This document shows, in pieces, positions 39,901-48,739 of a stretch of 64,000 nucleotides of DNA. The notes beneath the pieces are model-generated. The model was not told the origin of the DNA, made no database searches, and saw nothing but the letters and a program-made list of their open reading frames with translations. The stretch spans positions 117,164 through 181,163 of the forward strand of contig CAMZHX010000003.1 of NCBI GenBank assembly GCA_947307055.1, given 5' to 3'. A program made the position numbers and the translations under genes. This stretch comes from an uncultured Selenomonadales bacterium. GTDB taxonomy: Bacteria; Bacillota; Negativicutes; Selenomonadales; Selenomonadaceae. The number at the start of each line of letters is the position of its first letter. Positions within the stretch are counted from its first letter, which is position 1.

Positions 39901-41451
39901 ATGTCAAACTTAACCCGAAGAGACTTTATAAAAACAATTTCGCTGGCTACGTTGGCAATTTCTATGCCAATTAACGTATTTGCGGCGGATAATTGCACGG
40001 TTAAGACGCGTTACGGAACGTTTAACGGCTTTGTCGACGAAAACGGCGTTAAAACGTGGCTTGGAATCCCCTACGCTCAACCGCCCGTCGGGAAATTGCG
40101 TTGGCAGGCTCCTCAACCGCTTAAACCGTCCAACAAAACTCTCGACGCGAAAAAATTCGGCTTCAGGGCTGTTCAAATTGATGACGGAGAAGAAGACTCA
40201 TCTACCAATCCGCAAAGCGAAGACTGCTTGACGCTCAACATCTGGAAACGCAGCGAAAAGAAAAATTTGCCCGTAATGGTATGAATTCACGGCGGAGCTT
40301 TTTCGTTTGAAAGCACAAGCGACCCGATTTACTATGGCAGCAACTTCGCGGCGGCAAATGACGTAATTTTGGTCACGATTGAATATCGACTGAACGTTTT
40401 CGGCTTTATGAACTTCGGAGCTATTGATTCTTCGTTCGAGGACAGCAGTTATCTCGGAATTAAAGACCACGTGGCGGCGTTGCAGTGGGTCAAAGAAAAT
40501 ATCGCTGAATTCGGCGGAAATCCCGATAATATTACGGTTTTCGGCGAAAGTGCCGGCTCAACCGCGATTATGTTATTGTTGGTCGCTCCTGCGGCAAAAA
40601 ATCTTTTCCAAAAAGCAATTCCGCAGTCCGGACCTATTTTTCTTTACAATGAGCCTCAACAATCCGTCCGAATCGCCGAAGAGTTCTTTGCAATGAACGG
40701 CGCGAAAAACATGCGCGACATGATGAAAAAATCCACCGACGAACTCCGAAATGTTTACATTCAGCTTACAGAGGCTCGCGGTCGCCGTCTGACAGATTAC
40801 ATTCCTACTTGCGACGGGAAATATTTGCCGCTTGACCCCGGCAAAGCACTTAAAGACGGCGCGGCTCGCGGAATCAAAATGCTGACGGGCACCACAGCCG
40901 ACGAATGGCGTTATTTCCTGATGATGGCAGAAAATTTGTTTGAAATTCTTCGCAACGAACCGAAAAAACATTCTCCGCTTCTTGCAAGATACAAAACACA
41001 CACTCCGCAGGAAATTTATCGCGCGTGGCTCAAAAATCGCCCAGATACAGAAGAAAATTACGGCGATTTTGCTACGCAGTTGGATTGGCGCGTAAGTCAA
41101 GAATTGACGGCGGAATATCAATCGAATTTCGACGACGTTTACTATTATCTGTTCAGTGAGCAGTCGCCGATTGAAAATTTGCGTTCGTGCCATGCGATTG
41201 ATTTGCCTTTTACCTTCAATAATGCGGATGAACTTTATCCGAATCATCCGCAAAATCTTGTTAAGCAGGTTCAAGCGTCGTGGGCGGCATTTGCGGCGAC
41301 TGGCAACCCGAACAACGAATTTATTCCGCATTGGGAGAAATATTCCGCTAATAATCGCCAAACTATGGAACTTAACTCGAAAAATTGCGTCTTACATAAA
41401 GATTTGAACACGGATAATTTAAATTCCCTGCGCTACGTTTACGAAGATTAA
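39901..41451 (+). pseudogene. Tat-exported type-B carboxylesterase A, single TGA nonsense codon
   Basis: Start ATG 39901 (SNLTRRDFIK Tat signal, AAAGGAAG ribosome binding site). The frame is continuous to 41451 except for TGA at 40282-40284 in NLPVMV-stop-IHGGAF; the intact paralogues have W, F or F there, so TGG to TGA is the simplest change. The catalytic elements are otherwise present: oxyanion loop IHGGAF, nucleophile GESAGS, acid in GTTADEW, histidine in CHAIDLPFTF. A product restarting after the stop would lack the N-terminal third. The 3' 100-200 bases are very similar to those of the neighbouring esterases. Confidence 0.85.
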
Positions 41452-41464
41452 AGGACGTGATGTT

Positions 41465-41785
41465 ATGCCAAACTTAACCCGCCGCGACTTCATTAAGCTG
41501 ACATCAGCGGCGGCGTTGGCAATGGCTGTTCCCGTTGAAGTTTTCGCGGCTGATAAGAAAAAAGCTGACCTCGCTGTTTACGGCAAGATTTTTACGTCCG
41601 AAGACAACAAAATCGTCGAGGCGTTCGCGGTTAAAAAAGCAACTTTGGACGAAGTTCAGGAGCATTTATACGAATCCGCGCACGTAAAGCCGAATTGGAT
41701 AAAACTAACGGCGTAATCGGAAAAAATTCACACTGCCAAACCTGCGGCGACTTACTTTGAAGGCAAAAAAGTTTTTTCCGCGTGA
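41465..41785 (+). pseudogene. Remnant of a second Tat-exported amidohydrolase
   Basis: An intact start (ATG 41465, Tat signal PNLTRRDFIK, AAAGGACG) leads into ADLAVYGKIFTSEDNKIVEAFAVK, nearly identical to the complete amidohydrolase at 38045. It then jumps to ATLDEVQEHLYES and VKPNWIKL, and, after a TAA at 41714-41716, in the same frame to EIHTAKPAATYFEGKKVFSA-like codons ending with TGA. About 480 codons have been lost by at least two internal deletions. It shows that an amidohydrolase-esterase pair was once duplicated here. Confidence 0.85.
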
Positions 41786-41802
41786 AAAGTTACCGATTTA
41801 AT

Positions 41803-41840
41803 AAAAAAACCCTTAGGCGGCGCGTCGAAGGGTTTTTTCG
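41803..41840. terminator. Terminator hairpin (both directions)
   Basis: AACCCTT pairs with AAGGGTT, with A and T tracts on opposite sides. On the minus strand it directly follows the inverted 30-mer repeat (41847-41876). Confidence 0.75.
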
Positions 41841-41846
41841 TACAAA

Positions 41847-41876
41847 GGGTGACATTCTGAAACCCCCCTTGCTTGA
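41847..41876 (-). repeat. Dispersed 30-mer repeat, copy 3 (inverted)
   Basis: Read on the minus strand: CAAGCAAGGGGGGTTTCAGA followed by ATGTCACCC, then CGAAAAAACCCT and a terminator, in the same order as copy 1 at 23731. Confidence 0.75.
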
Positions 41877-41950
41877 CGAAATGAAAGATAAGATAATAAA
41901 TAAAATAACTTTTGGGCGTCAATATTTAAAGATTTAAAGGAAGTGATGTT

Positions 41951-43528
41951 ATGTTTCCAAACTTAACGCGTCGCGAATTCATAAAAACAGCCGCGCTGGG
42001 CTTTTTGGCGGCTAATACGATAGGTTTTCTGCCCGAAAAAGTTTTTGCGGCAGAAAGTTGCACTGTGAAGACTCGCTACGGCACTTTTAACGGCTTCATC
42101 GGCGAAAATGGCGTAAAAACTTGGCTCGGTATCCCATTTGCACAACCGCCCGTCGGAAAATTGCGTTGGCAAGCTCCGCAACCGTTGAAACCGTCCAATA
42201 AGACTTTCAACGCCAAAAAATTAAGCGATTCGCCCATGCAAGCCGATATGAAACTTGCTGAGCCGCTTTTTGATGATGATGACGTTCGACAAGGCGAAGA
42301 TTGCTTGACGTTGAACATTTTCACACGCGGAAACGGCAAAAATAAGCCCGTCATGATTTGGATTTACGGCGGAGCATTCGTCGGCGGCTATTCGAGCGAA
42401 AATCTTTACAGCGGACCAAATTTTGTCTCGGCTCAAGATGTCGTCATCGTTTTTTTGAACTATCGACTGAATCTTTTCGGATTTATGAACTTCGCGAGCA
42501 TTGATTCTGCCTACGAGGACAGCGGTTATCTCGGAATTGAAGACCAAGTCGCGGCGGTCAAGTGGGTTAAGGAAAATATCGCTCAATTCGGCGGCGACCC
42601 CGATAACATTACGATTTTTGGCGAAAGTGCCGGCTCAGCTTCAACTATGTTGCTGACCGTTATCCCTGCCGCTAAAGGTTTGTTCAATAAAGTAATTCCG
42701 CAGTCCGGACACGTCGATTTTTACAATGAACCGGAAAATTCAGCCAAACTTACGGAAAAATTTATGAATTTCAGCGGCGCGAAGAAAGTTAGCGACTTAA
42801 TGAAAAAATCTGCCGTCGAACTCCAACAGCTTTACGCAAATTATTTATTAACGAGCGACGGACCCAATCTCGCGGAATTTATGCCGACGTGCGACGGGAA
42901 ATTTTTGCCTCGCGACCCGTTTAAGGCGTTAAGAGACGGCGCAGCACGCGGAATTAAATTTTTAACCGGCACGACCGCTGATGAATGGCGCGCATTCCTG
43001 TTGGGCGATGAAAATTTTTTTAAAATATACCGTAACGCCCCCGAAAAGATTTCTCTCGTCCTCAGAAGATACAAAGCGCAAAATACAGAGCAAATTTATA
43101 AAAAATGGCTCAACGGGCGTCCCGATACCGAAGACAACTTCGCGGATTTTGTTACGCAGGTAGATTGGCGCGTCGGGCAGGAATTGGCGTCGGAATATCA
43201 ATCGAAATTCGCTGACGTTTATTTTTATCTGTTCAGTGAGCCGTCGCCGATTGAAATGCTCGGCTCGTGCCATGCTCTCGACCTTCCTTATACCTTCAAC
43301 GTCTCGTCCGAAGAATTTACGCCGAATCAAAACCTTGTAAAGGCGATTCAAGCGTCATGGGCGGCATTCGCGACGACCGGCAACCCCGACAATGAATTTA
43401 TTCCGCATTGGGAAAAATATTCCGCTAATAATCGTCAAACTATGGAGTTAAACTCGAAAGGTTGCGTCTTACATAAGGATTTGAACAATCAAAATCTAAA
43501 TTCCTTGCGCTATGTCTACGAAAGATAA
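41951..43528 (+). CDS. Tat-exported type-B carboxylesterase B, 525 aa
   Basis: An alpha/beta-hydrolase of the type-B carboxylesterase/lipase family (COesterase). The signal is of the Tat type (NLTRREFIKTAA) with a cleavage site near VFAAES. Family landmarks in order: TRYGTFNGF, TWLGIPFAQPPVGKLRW, EDCLTLNIF, oxyanion loop WIYGGAFVGG (Tyr instead of the usual His), nucleophile GESAGS (Ser226), acid in GTTADEW and base His in CHALDLPYTF. The length is usual for the family. Family knowledge: such enzymes cleave carboxylic esters, for instance acetyl or feruloyl groups on plant polymers; the actual substrate is not shown. Start ATG 41951 follows AAAGGAAG. The stop is 14 bp before the start of esterase C, so B and C are probably co-transcribed. 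Confidence 0.9.
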   Translation: MFPNLTRREFIKTAALGFLAANTIGFLPEKVFAAESCTVKTRYGTFNGFIGENGVKTWLGIPFAQPPVGKLRWQAPQPLKPSNKTFNAKKLSDSPMQADMKLAEPLFDDDDVRQGEDCLTLNIFTRGNGKNKPVMIWIYGGAFVGGYSSENLYSGPNFVSAQDVVIVFLNYRLNLFGFMNFASIDSAYEDSGYLGIEDQVAAVKWVKENIAQFGGDPDNITIFGESAGSASTMLLTVIPAAKGLFNKVIPQSGHVDFYNEPENSAKLTEKFMNFSGAKKVSDLMKKSAVELQQLYANYLLTSDGPNLAEFMPTCDGKFLPRDPFKALRDGAARGIKFLTGTTADEWRAFLLGDENFFKIYRNAPEKISLVLRRYKAQNTEQIYKKWLNGRPDTEDNFADFVTQVDWRVGQELASEYQSKFADVYFYLFSEPSPIEMLGSCHALDLPYTFNVSSEEFTPNQNLVKAIQASWAAFATTGNPDNEFIPHWEKYSANNRQTMELNSKGCVLHKDLNNQNLNSLRYVYER

Positions 43529-43541
43529 AGGACGTGATTTT

Positions 43542-45131
43542 ATGCCAAACTTAACGCGAAGAGACTTCATTAAAACTGCGGCAGTCGGATTTTTTGCATT
43601 CAATGCATTTGATGTACTTGGTCTTTTTCCTGAAGAAAGAGTTTTTTCGGCGGATAATTGCACAGTCAAAACGCGCTACGGCACCTTCAACGGCTTTGTT
43701 GATGAAAAAGGCGTCAAAACGTGGCTTGGCATTCCCTACGCTCAACCGCCCGTCGGGAAATTGCGCTGGCAGGATACTCAACCGCTTAAACCGTCGAATA
43801 AATCTTTCGAGGCTAAAAAATTTGGCGCGTCTGCGATTCAAGAGGACGATGAACTGGAAAAATCATCTGAAAACGTGCAAAGCGAAGATTGTTTGACGCT
43901 CAACATTTGGAAACGCAGCGACAAGAAAAATTTACCGGTCATGTGCTTCATTCACGGCGGAAGTTTCATGCACGGCGGAAGTTTTGAACCGCTTTACAAC
44001 GGAAATAATCTTGCGGCGGATAATGATGTTATTGTCGTCAGTTTCAATTATCGGCTGAACATTTTCGGCTTTATGCACTTTGAATTTGTTGATTCTGCCT
44101 ATGCGGACACGGGTTATCTCGGATTGAAGGACCAAATCGCCGCTTTGAAGTGGGTTAAAGAAAATATTGCGGCGTTCGGCGGCAATCCCGATAACATTAC
44201 GATTTTCGGAGAAAGTGCCGGCTCAATTTCCTGTATGTTGCTTTCAGTCGCGCCCGCCGCCAAAGGTCTATTCCAAAAAGCAATTCCGGAGTCGGGACCT
44301 TCGCGATTTGTTCACGATATGCAACACGCCGCGCAACTTACGGAAGATTTTATGAAATTGAGCGGTACGCGGAAAATGAGCGACTTAATGAAAAAATCTG
44401 CCATCGAACTTAGGGATACTTACATAAAACTCTTTGAAATGCGTATTAAAACGGCTCATTCTGATTTTATACCTTCTTGCGACGGGAAATTTTTACCTGA
44501 AGACCCATTCACCGCGATGAAAAATGGCGCGGCTCGCGAAATTAAATTTTTGACTGGCGTCAACGCCGACGAATGGGGCTACTGGTTGCTGTATGACAAA
44601 AATTATTTTAAAACCTTCCAAGAAACGCACGAAAAACTTTCTATGGTCATGAGCAGATACAGAAATCGCACTTCGCACACCGACGCGGAAGTTTATCATG
44701 CGTGGCTAAACGGGCGTCCCGACACCGAAGCAAACTACAGAGATTTCGTAAATCAAGTGGATTGGCGCGTTGGTCAAGAGTTGGACGCCGAAAATCTATC
44801 AAAATTCAATGACGTGTACTATTATTTGTTCAGTGACTTATCTTTGCGCGAAGAGTTAGGCTCGTTTCATTCGCTGGAATTGTCGTTCGTGTTCAATAAA
44901 CCTTTCGATGATCTTTTGCTGGTTCCGAATCCTAAACTTGTCAAGCAAATTCAAGCGTCATGGGCAGCTTTCGCGGCGAATGGCAATCCGAACAACGAAT
45001 TTATCCCGCACTGGGAAAAATATTCCGCTAATAATCGCCAAACTATGGAGCTAAGCTCGAAAGGTTGCGTCTTACATAAGGATTTGAACAATCAAAACTT
45101 AAATTCCCTGCGCTACGTATATGAAAGCTAA
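43542..45131 (+). CDS. Tat-exported type-B carboxylesterase C, 529 aa
   Basis: Paralogue of the esterases around it. I chose ATG 43542 because AAAGGACG lies 8 bases upstream and the protein then begins MPNLTRRDFIK like its paralogues; an in-frame ATG at 43512 overlaps the previous gene. It has a classic oxyanion loop IHGGSFMHGG, nucleophile GESAGS, acid region GVNADEW and base His in FHSLELSFVF. The signal peptide ends near VFSADN. It differs most from the others in the 280-330 and 430-450 regions, which line the active-site entrance in this fold, so it may have a different ester preference. Confidence 0.9.
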   Translation: MPNLTRRDFIKTAAVGFFAFNAFDVLGLFPEERVFSADNCTVKTRYGTFNGFVDEKGVKTWLGIPYAQPPVGKLRWQDTQPLKPSNKSFEAKKFGASAIQEDDELEKSSENVQSEDCLTLNIWKRSDKKNLPVMCFIHGGSFMHGGSFEPLYNGNNLAADNDVIVVSFNYRLNIFGFMHFEFVDSAYADTGYLGLKDQIAALKWVKENIAAFGGNPDNITIFGESAGSISCMLLSVAPAAKGLFQKAIPESGPSRFVHDMQHAAQLTEDFMKLSGTRKMSDLMKKSAIELRDTYIKLFEMRIKTAHSDFIPSCDGKFLPEDPFTAMKNGAAREIKFLTGVNADEWGYWLLYDKNYFKTFQETHEKLSMVMSRYRNRTSHTDAEVYHAWLNGRPDTEANYRDFVNQVDWRVGQELDAENLSKFNDVYYYLFSDLSLREELGSFHSLELSFVFNKPFDDLLLVPNPKLVKQIQASWAAFAANGNPNNEFIPHWEKYSANNRQTMELSSKGCVLHKDLNNQNLNSLRYVYES

Positions 45132-45153
45132 AAAAATCGTCTCGGCAGTAAAA

Positions 45154-45189
45154 AAGCCTTCAACAACGAGTCAAGGCTTTTTTTTTTAA
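45154..45189 (+). terminator. Rho-independent terminator after esterase C
   Basis: AAGCCTT pairs with AAGGCTT and a long T run follows. The next bases (aatttcaatatgctaaaatg) repeat the promoter-like stretch found before esterase A at about 39860. Confidence 0.8.
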
Positions 45190-45228
45190 TTTCAATATGC
45201 TAAAATGACTTTGAAAGGAAGTGATGTT

Positions 45229-46797
45229 ATGTTTCCGAACTTAACGCGCAGAGAATTCATAAAAACTACCACGCTGGGCTTTTTGGCGACAAATACGATT
45301 AGTTTTCTGCCCGAAAAAGCTTTTGCGGCAGATAATTGCACAGTCAAAACTCGCTACGGAACTTTCAACGGCTTTGTCGATGAAAACGGCGTTAAAACGT
45401 GGCTAGGGATTCCCTTTGCTCAACCGCCCGTCGGAAAATTGCGCTGGCAGGCTTCTCAACCGCTCAAACCGTCCGATAAGACCTTCGATGCAAAAAAATT
45501 TGGTTTTGCGGCTATGCAATCAGTTGACGATAGAGAAACGGCCTCTTTAAATCCGCAAAGCGAAGATTGCTTAACTTTGAACATTTGGACGCGCGGAAAT
45601 GGTAAAAATTTGCCTGTAATGATATTTATACCAGGCGGCGGCTTCCAAACCGGCGGAAGCAGTGACATACGCTATCATGGAGCGAATTTTGCGGCGGCAA
45701 ATGATGTTGTTATCGTCACGATTAACTATCGGCTGAATTTATTCGGATTTATGAACCTTGCGGAGCTTGATTCTTCGTTTGAAGACAGCGGTTATCTCGG
45801 AATTAAAGACCAAATCGCGGCGTTGGCTTGGATTAAGGAAAATATCGCTGAATTTGGCGGCAATCCGGATAATATTACGATTTTTGGGCAAAGTGCAGGC
45901 TCAACTTCAGTAATGTTGCTTACAATTACTCCTGCGGCTAAAAATCTCTTCCAAAAAGCAATTCCGCAGTCCGGGCATTTAGGTCTTTATAATACTTCAG
46001 AAGAATCTGCTAAAGTTGCCCAAATTTTTATGGAAATGAGCAGTTCAAAGACGATTGGCGACCTTATGAAGAAAAATTCCGCCGAACTCATAAATATTTA
46101 CGAAAAAGTTAATAGTCTTAATCCTAATACTTCGCTTTTGAATTATATGCCGACGTGCGACGGAAAATTTTTGCCGAAAGACCCTTTCGAGGCGTTAAAA
46201 GACGGCTACGCGCATAAAATTAAATTTTTAACCGGAACAACTTCAGATGAATGGTGTTTTTGGCTGTTGTTCACGAGCCCTAAATTTTTTGATATTCTCC
46301 GCGCAAATTCGCGATTTGTATTAACTAAATACAATGGAAAGGCTACTCCTGAGGAAATTTATCGCAAATGGCTTGAAAATCGTCCCGATACCGAAGAAAA
46401 CTACATTAATTTTGCAAATAATGCGGATTGGCGTGTCGGACAGGAATTATCGGCTGAATATCAGTCAAAATTTAATGATGTGTACTATTATTTGTTCACC
46501 GAGCAGTCTCCGATAGAAAATTTGCGTGCCTATCACGGCATTGACTTGGTTTATACCTTCAATCTGCCCGACAAAAATTATAATCCGAATCCGAATCCAA
46601 ATCTCGTAAAGCAAGTTCAAGCGTCGTGGGCGGCATTTGCGGCGACCGGCAATCCCGACAATGAATTTATTCCGCACTGGGAAAAATATTCCGCCACTAA
46701 TCGCCAAACTATGGAGTTAAACTCAAAAGGTTGCGTTCTACATAAAGATTTGAACACTCAAAACTTAAACTCCTTGCGCTATGTCTATGAAAGCTGA
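45229..46797 (+). CDS. Tat-exported type-B carboxylesterase D, 522 aa
   Basis: Fourth esterase paralogue. Start ATG 45229 (MFPNLTRREF, GAAAGGAAG upstream); an earlier in-frame ATG at 45205 is inside the promoter. The nucleophile box is GQSAGS rather than GESAGS, and the oxyanion loop is FIPGGGFQTGG with Pro replacing His. The acid (GTTSDEW) and base His (YHGIDLVYTF) are kept. It is likely active, but the changed residues next to the nucleophile may alter specificity. The last 120 bases are almost the same as in the other three genes, which suggests gene conversion. Confidence 0.88.
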   Translation: MFPNLTRREFIKTTTLGFLATNTISFLPEKAFAADNCTVKTRYGTFNGFVDENGVKTWLGIPFAQPPVGKLRWQASQPLKPSDKTFDAKKFGFAAMQSVDDRETASLNPQSEDCLTLNIWTRGNGKNLPVMIFIPGGGFQTGGSSDIRYHGANFAAANDVVIVTINYRLNLFGFMNLAELDSSFEDSGYLGIKDQIAALAWIKENIAEFGGNPDNITIFGQSAGSTSVMLLTITPAAKNLFQKAIPQSGHLGLYNTSEESAKVAQIFMEMSSSKTIGDLMKKNSAELINIYEKVNSLNPNTSLLNYMPTCDGKFLPKDPFEALKDGYAHKIKFLTGTTSDEWCFWLLFTSPKFFDILRANSRFVLTKYNGKATPEEIYRKWLENRPDTEENYINFANNADWRVGQELSAEYQSKFNDVYYYLFTEQSPIENLRAYHGIDLVYTFNLPDKNYNPNPNPNLVKQVQASWAAFAATGNPDNEFIPHWEKYSATNRQTMELNSKGCVLHKDLNTQNLNSLRYVYES

Positions 46798-46834
46798 TAA
46801 AATAGGCTAAGATTTTGAATAGCGAATAAAAAAC

Positions 46835-46861
46835 GCCTCCAAAATTGCTGGGGGCTTTTTT
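46835..46861 (+). terminator. Rho-independent terminator after esterase D
   Basis: GCCTCC pairs with GGGGGC around AAAATTGCT, followed by T. Confidence 0.75.
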
Positions 46862-46878
46862 AGGAGGAGAATCCAATA

Positions 46879-47718
46879 ATGGTCATATTGATGCTTGGAT
46901 ATTGTGTAATGGGGCTGATATTCCTAGTTTTGCGCTTCTTTTATCATATTTTGCCTAAAAAGAGTTCGCAGAATCTCATACACGCGATTAAGGACGATTT
47001 GATAATTTTATGTGCCTACGCTAGACAAACAGTGGTATCTAATCCAAAAAAAAGCAAAATTATCGTCATGTTTATGATTTGTCTAACGATTTTGCCGATG
47101 ACACCACTTCAAATTGAAATTGAATATGTAGTTGAAGATTTTTTAAGTACGATAATGTTTTTTGTGTTGGTAATAGTATTTGCGCCGCGAGAAAAACATT
47201 CAAATAAAGGATTTCCGGTAGAAATATTTGGCTTTATCTATTCAGTTATCTTTATGTATTACAGCGCGGGAGTTTTAGTCTTTGATATTTTTTACGCAAT
47301 AGATTCACTCAAGGAAGACACGTGGATATATGGATATAGCGTCACAATGATTTCTTATGTCCTATGCATAGCGACTTTAAGCCGATTTATGGAAAGGGAT
47401 TTATCGAAACAAGAAATAATTTTACTGGGAATGATAATGCTGACGACGTTGGAATTTATAACATATTACGGAATAGGATTTTTTGGTGGAGAAATAAAAC
47501 AATACGATTACGACCCTTTGGAATATGAAATGGATATCTCGAATATTTTTGGCGACATTACGGCTACTATAAATCAAGGAATCTTCATAGCGTCGCAAAG
47601 TCAAATATTGGAAAGAACTCCAAGCGAAATATGGGGCTATATCATATTAAATGGAACTGATGTGCTGACGATTACCGTTGTTTTGGGATATTTGGTACAA
47701 AAATTTATGGAAATATGA
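46879..47718 (+). CDS. Multi-pass membrane protein of unknown function, 279 aa (paralogue 1)
   Basis: About six hydrophobic segments (first at residues 1-20, then IVMFMICLTILPMTPLQ, FLSTIMFFVLVIVFAP, IFGFIYSVIFMYYSAGVLVF, YSVTMISYVLCIATL, IILLGMIMLTTLEFITYYGIGFFGG) place it in the inner membrane. A hydrophilic loop rich in Asp/Glu/Tyr near residues 215-235 is the most variable part compared with its paralogue at 48740. The conserved end reads INQGIFIASQSQILER to YIILNGTDVLTxTxVLGY. I recognise no family. Start ATG 46879 follows TTTAGGAGGAG. Confidence 0.75.
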   Translation: MVILMLGYCVMGLIFLVLRFFYHILPKKSSQNLIHAIKDDLIILCAYARQTVVSNPKKSKIIVMFMICLTILPMTPLQIEIEYVVEDFLSTIMFFVLVIVFAPREKHSNKGFPVEIFGFIYSVIFMYYSAGVLVFDIFYAIDSLKEDTWIYGYSVTMISYVLCIATLSRFMERDLSKQEIILLGMIMLTTLEFITYYGIGFFGGEIKQYDYDPLEYEMDISNIFGDITATINQGIFIASQSQILERTPSEIWGYIILNGTDVLTITVVLGYLVQKFMEI

Positions 47719-47838
47719 ACAATCACCGCATTTGGCGGAAGCGATAACTAAATTTTATGAAATCTCTATTGACTGCTGCGAAAAATTGTAATAGAATACA
47801 AAAAATCCTTTATAACAGCGTATCAGGAGGGAAAACTT

Positions 47839-48432
47839 ATGAAAAAAATTGTTGCAATGGCTGTGAGCCTGTTTATCATGGCGTTTGCGACGGTGTGCTT
47901 CGCCGAAACTTACGAAATGGTTTACGAAGCACCGAATTTTACCGAAGGCTTGAAAAACGACCAGGCTTTGTCGGAAACATTCACCACGCCGCACGGAATA
48001 CTCAAAATTCAAGCGCGGAAACTCTTGCAAGCGAAAAGCGAGAATCAACTGCACTTCATAGTGTGGCTTGACGACAAGAGAATTGACGACGCGCACTATC
48101 CGAAAGTTGATTACGGCTATACCTTCCGCGTATTCAAAAACACGTCAAATAGCGAGCTTTTCTATTCAATCGAAAGCATTGACCGCGCATGCCTTTTCGG
48201 ATATTCGCCCGTTAACAAAAAATTGGAAGTTTACATCGACAGCCAGAACTACGCGCATGATTCAGGAACAACTCCTTGCATTGTTGCATTGAAGAACGGC
48301 GATTTGGTTTTAGCTTTTGAAAAGGCAAATAAATCTAAACGCTATCGTTTCACTTGGGATGCCAAAAAGAACTGGTTCGGCTATTCCGATTTAGGAAAAG
48401 ATTGGCCTTCCATACTCAAAGAAAAACAATAA
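47839..48432 (+). CDS. Secreted protein of unknown function, 197 aa
   Basis: A clear Sec signal peptide (MKKIVAMAVSLFIMAFATVC, cleavage near CFA-ETY) is followed by a beta-rich soluble protein of about 175 residues with no Cys-rich or catalytic motif I can name. Start ATG 47839 follows CAGGAGGG. It sits between the two paralogous membrane proteins. A terminator follows. The periplasm is the likely location. Confidence 0.75.
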   Translation: MKKIVAMAVSLFIMAFATVCFAETYEMVYEAPNFTEGLKNDQALSETFTTPHGILKIQARKLLQAKSENQLHFIVWLDDKRIDDAHYPKVDYGYTFRVFKNTSNSELFYSIESIDRACLFGYSPVNKKLEVYIDSQNYAHDSGTTPCIVALKNGDLVLAFEKANKSKRYRFTWDAKKNWFGYSDLGKDWPSILKEKQ

Positions 48433-48455
48433 TTTTAATCTGATTTTATACAGAA

Positions 48456-48488
48456 TGGGCTCGGCAATTATTGTTGAGTCCATTTTTT
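48456..48488 (+). terminator. Rho-independent terminator
   Basis: GGCTCGGCAA pairs with TTGTTGAGTCC around TTA, followed by six T. Confidence 0.8.
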
Positions 48489-48671
48489 CTAAAATTTTTT
48501 GTTAAACTCTGTAACAAAATCGGATTTGGAACGTATAAAGGATAGAAAACAATTTGTAGGCTGAATTTATAGCTGAAAGACTACGCTATTGCAAATAATC
48601 TGATTAAATATCGGCGGCGGCAACGTCGCAGCGCAAGCAAAAACCCTTCGGCAAGTGTCGAGGGGTTTTTT
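48489..48671 (+). other. Orphan GG-leader-type promoter and terminator without an ORF
   Basis: TGTAAC (48510-48515), 18 bp with CGGATTTGGAACG, TATAAA (48534-48539), and a terminator (48641-48671, CCCTTCGGCA/TGTCGAGGGG) frame about 100 bases with stops in all plus frames. It looks like the promoter and terminator shell of a lost GG-leader gene, or a small RNA using the same regulation. The remaining bases between 48433 and 48739 hold only the neighbouring terminator and the next promoter. Confidence 0.6.
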
Positions 48672-48673
48672 CG

Positions 48674-48701
48674 TTGACTTTTTGCCGCTGCTAAATATAA
48701 T
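48674..48701 (+). promoter_or_regulatory. Sigma-70-type promoter of the second membrane protein
   Basis: TTGACT (48674-48679), 16 bp, TATAAT (48696-48701), 39 bp before ATG 48740. Confidence 0.65.
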
Positions 48702-48739
48702 TTGCCCTAAAAGGGTATTTTTTAGAAGGAGTTAAGCTA

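Noticed and set aside
40282..40284. Idea that TGA is recoded as Trp in this organism
   Set aside because: TGA ends several intact genes (for example the transposase at 7797 and the adaptor at 52971), and the other lesions use TAA and TAG, so ordinary nonsense mutation fits better.
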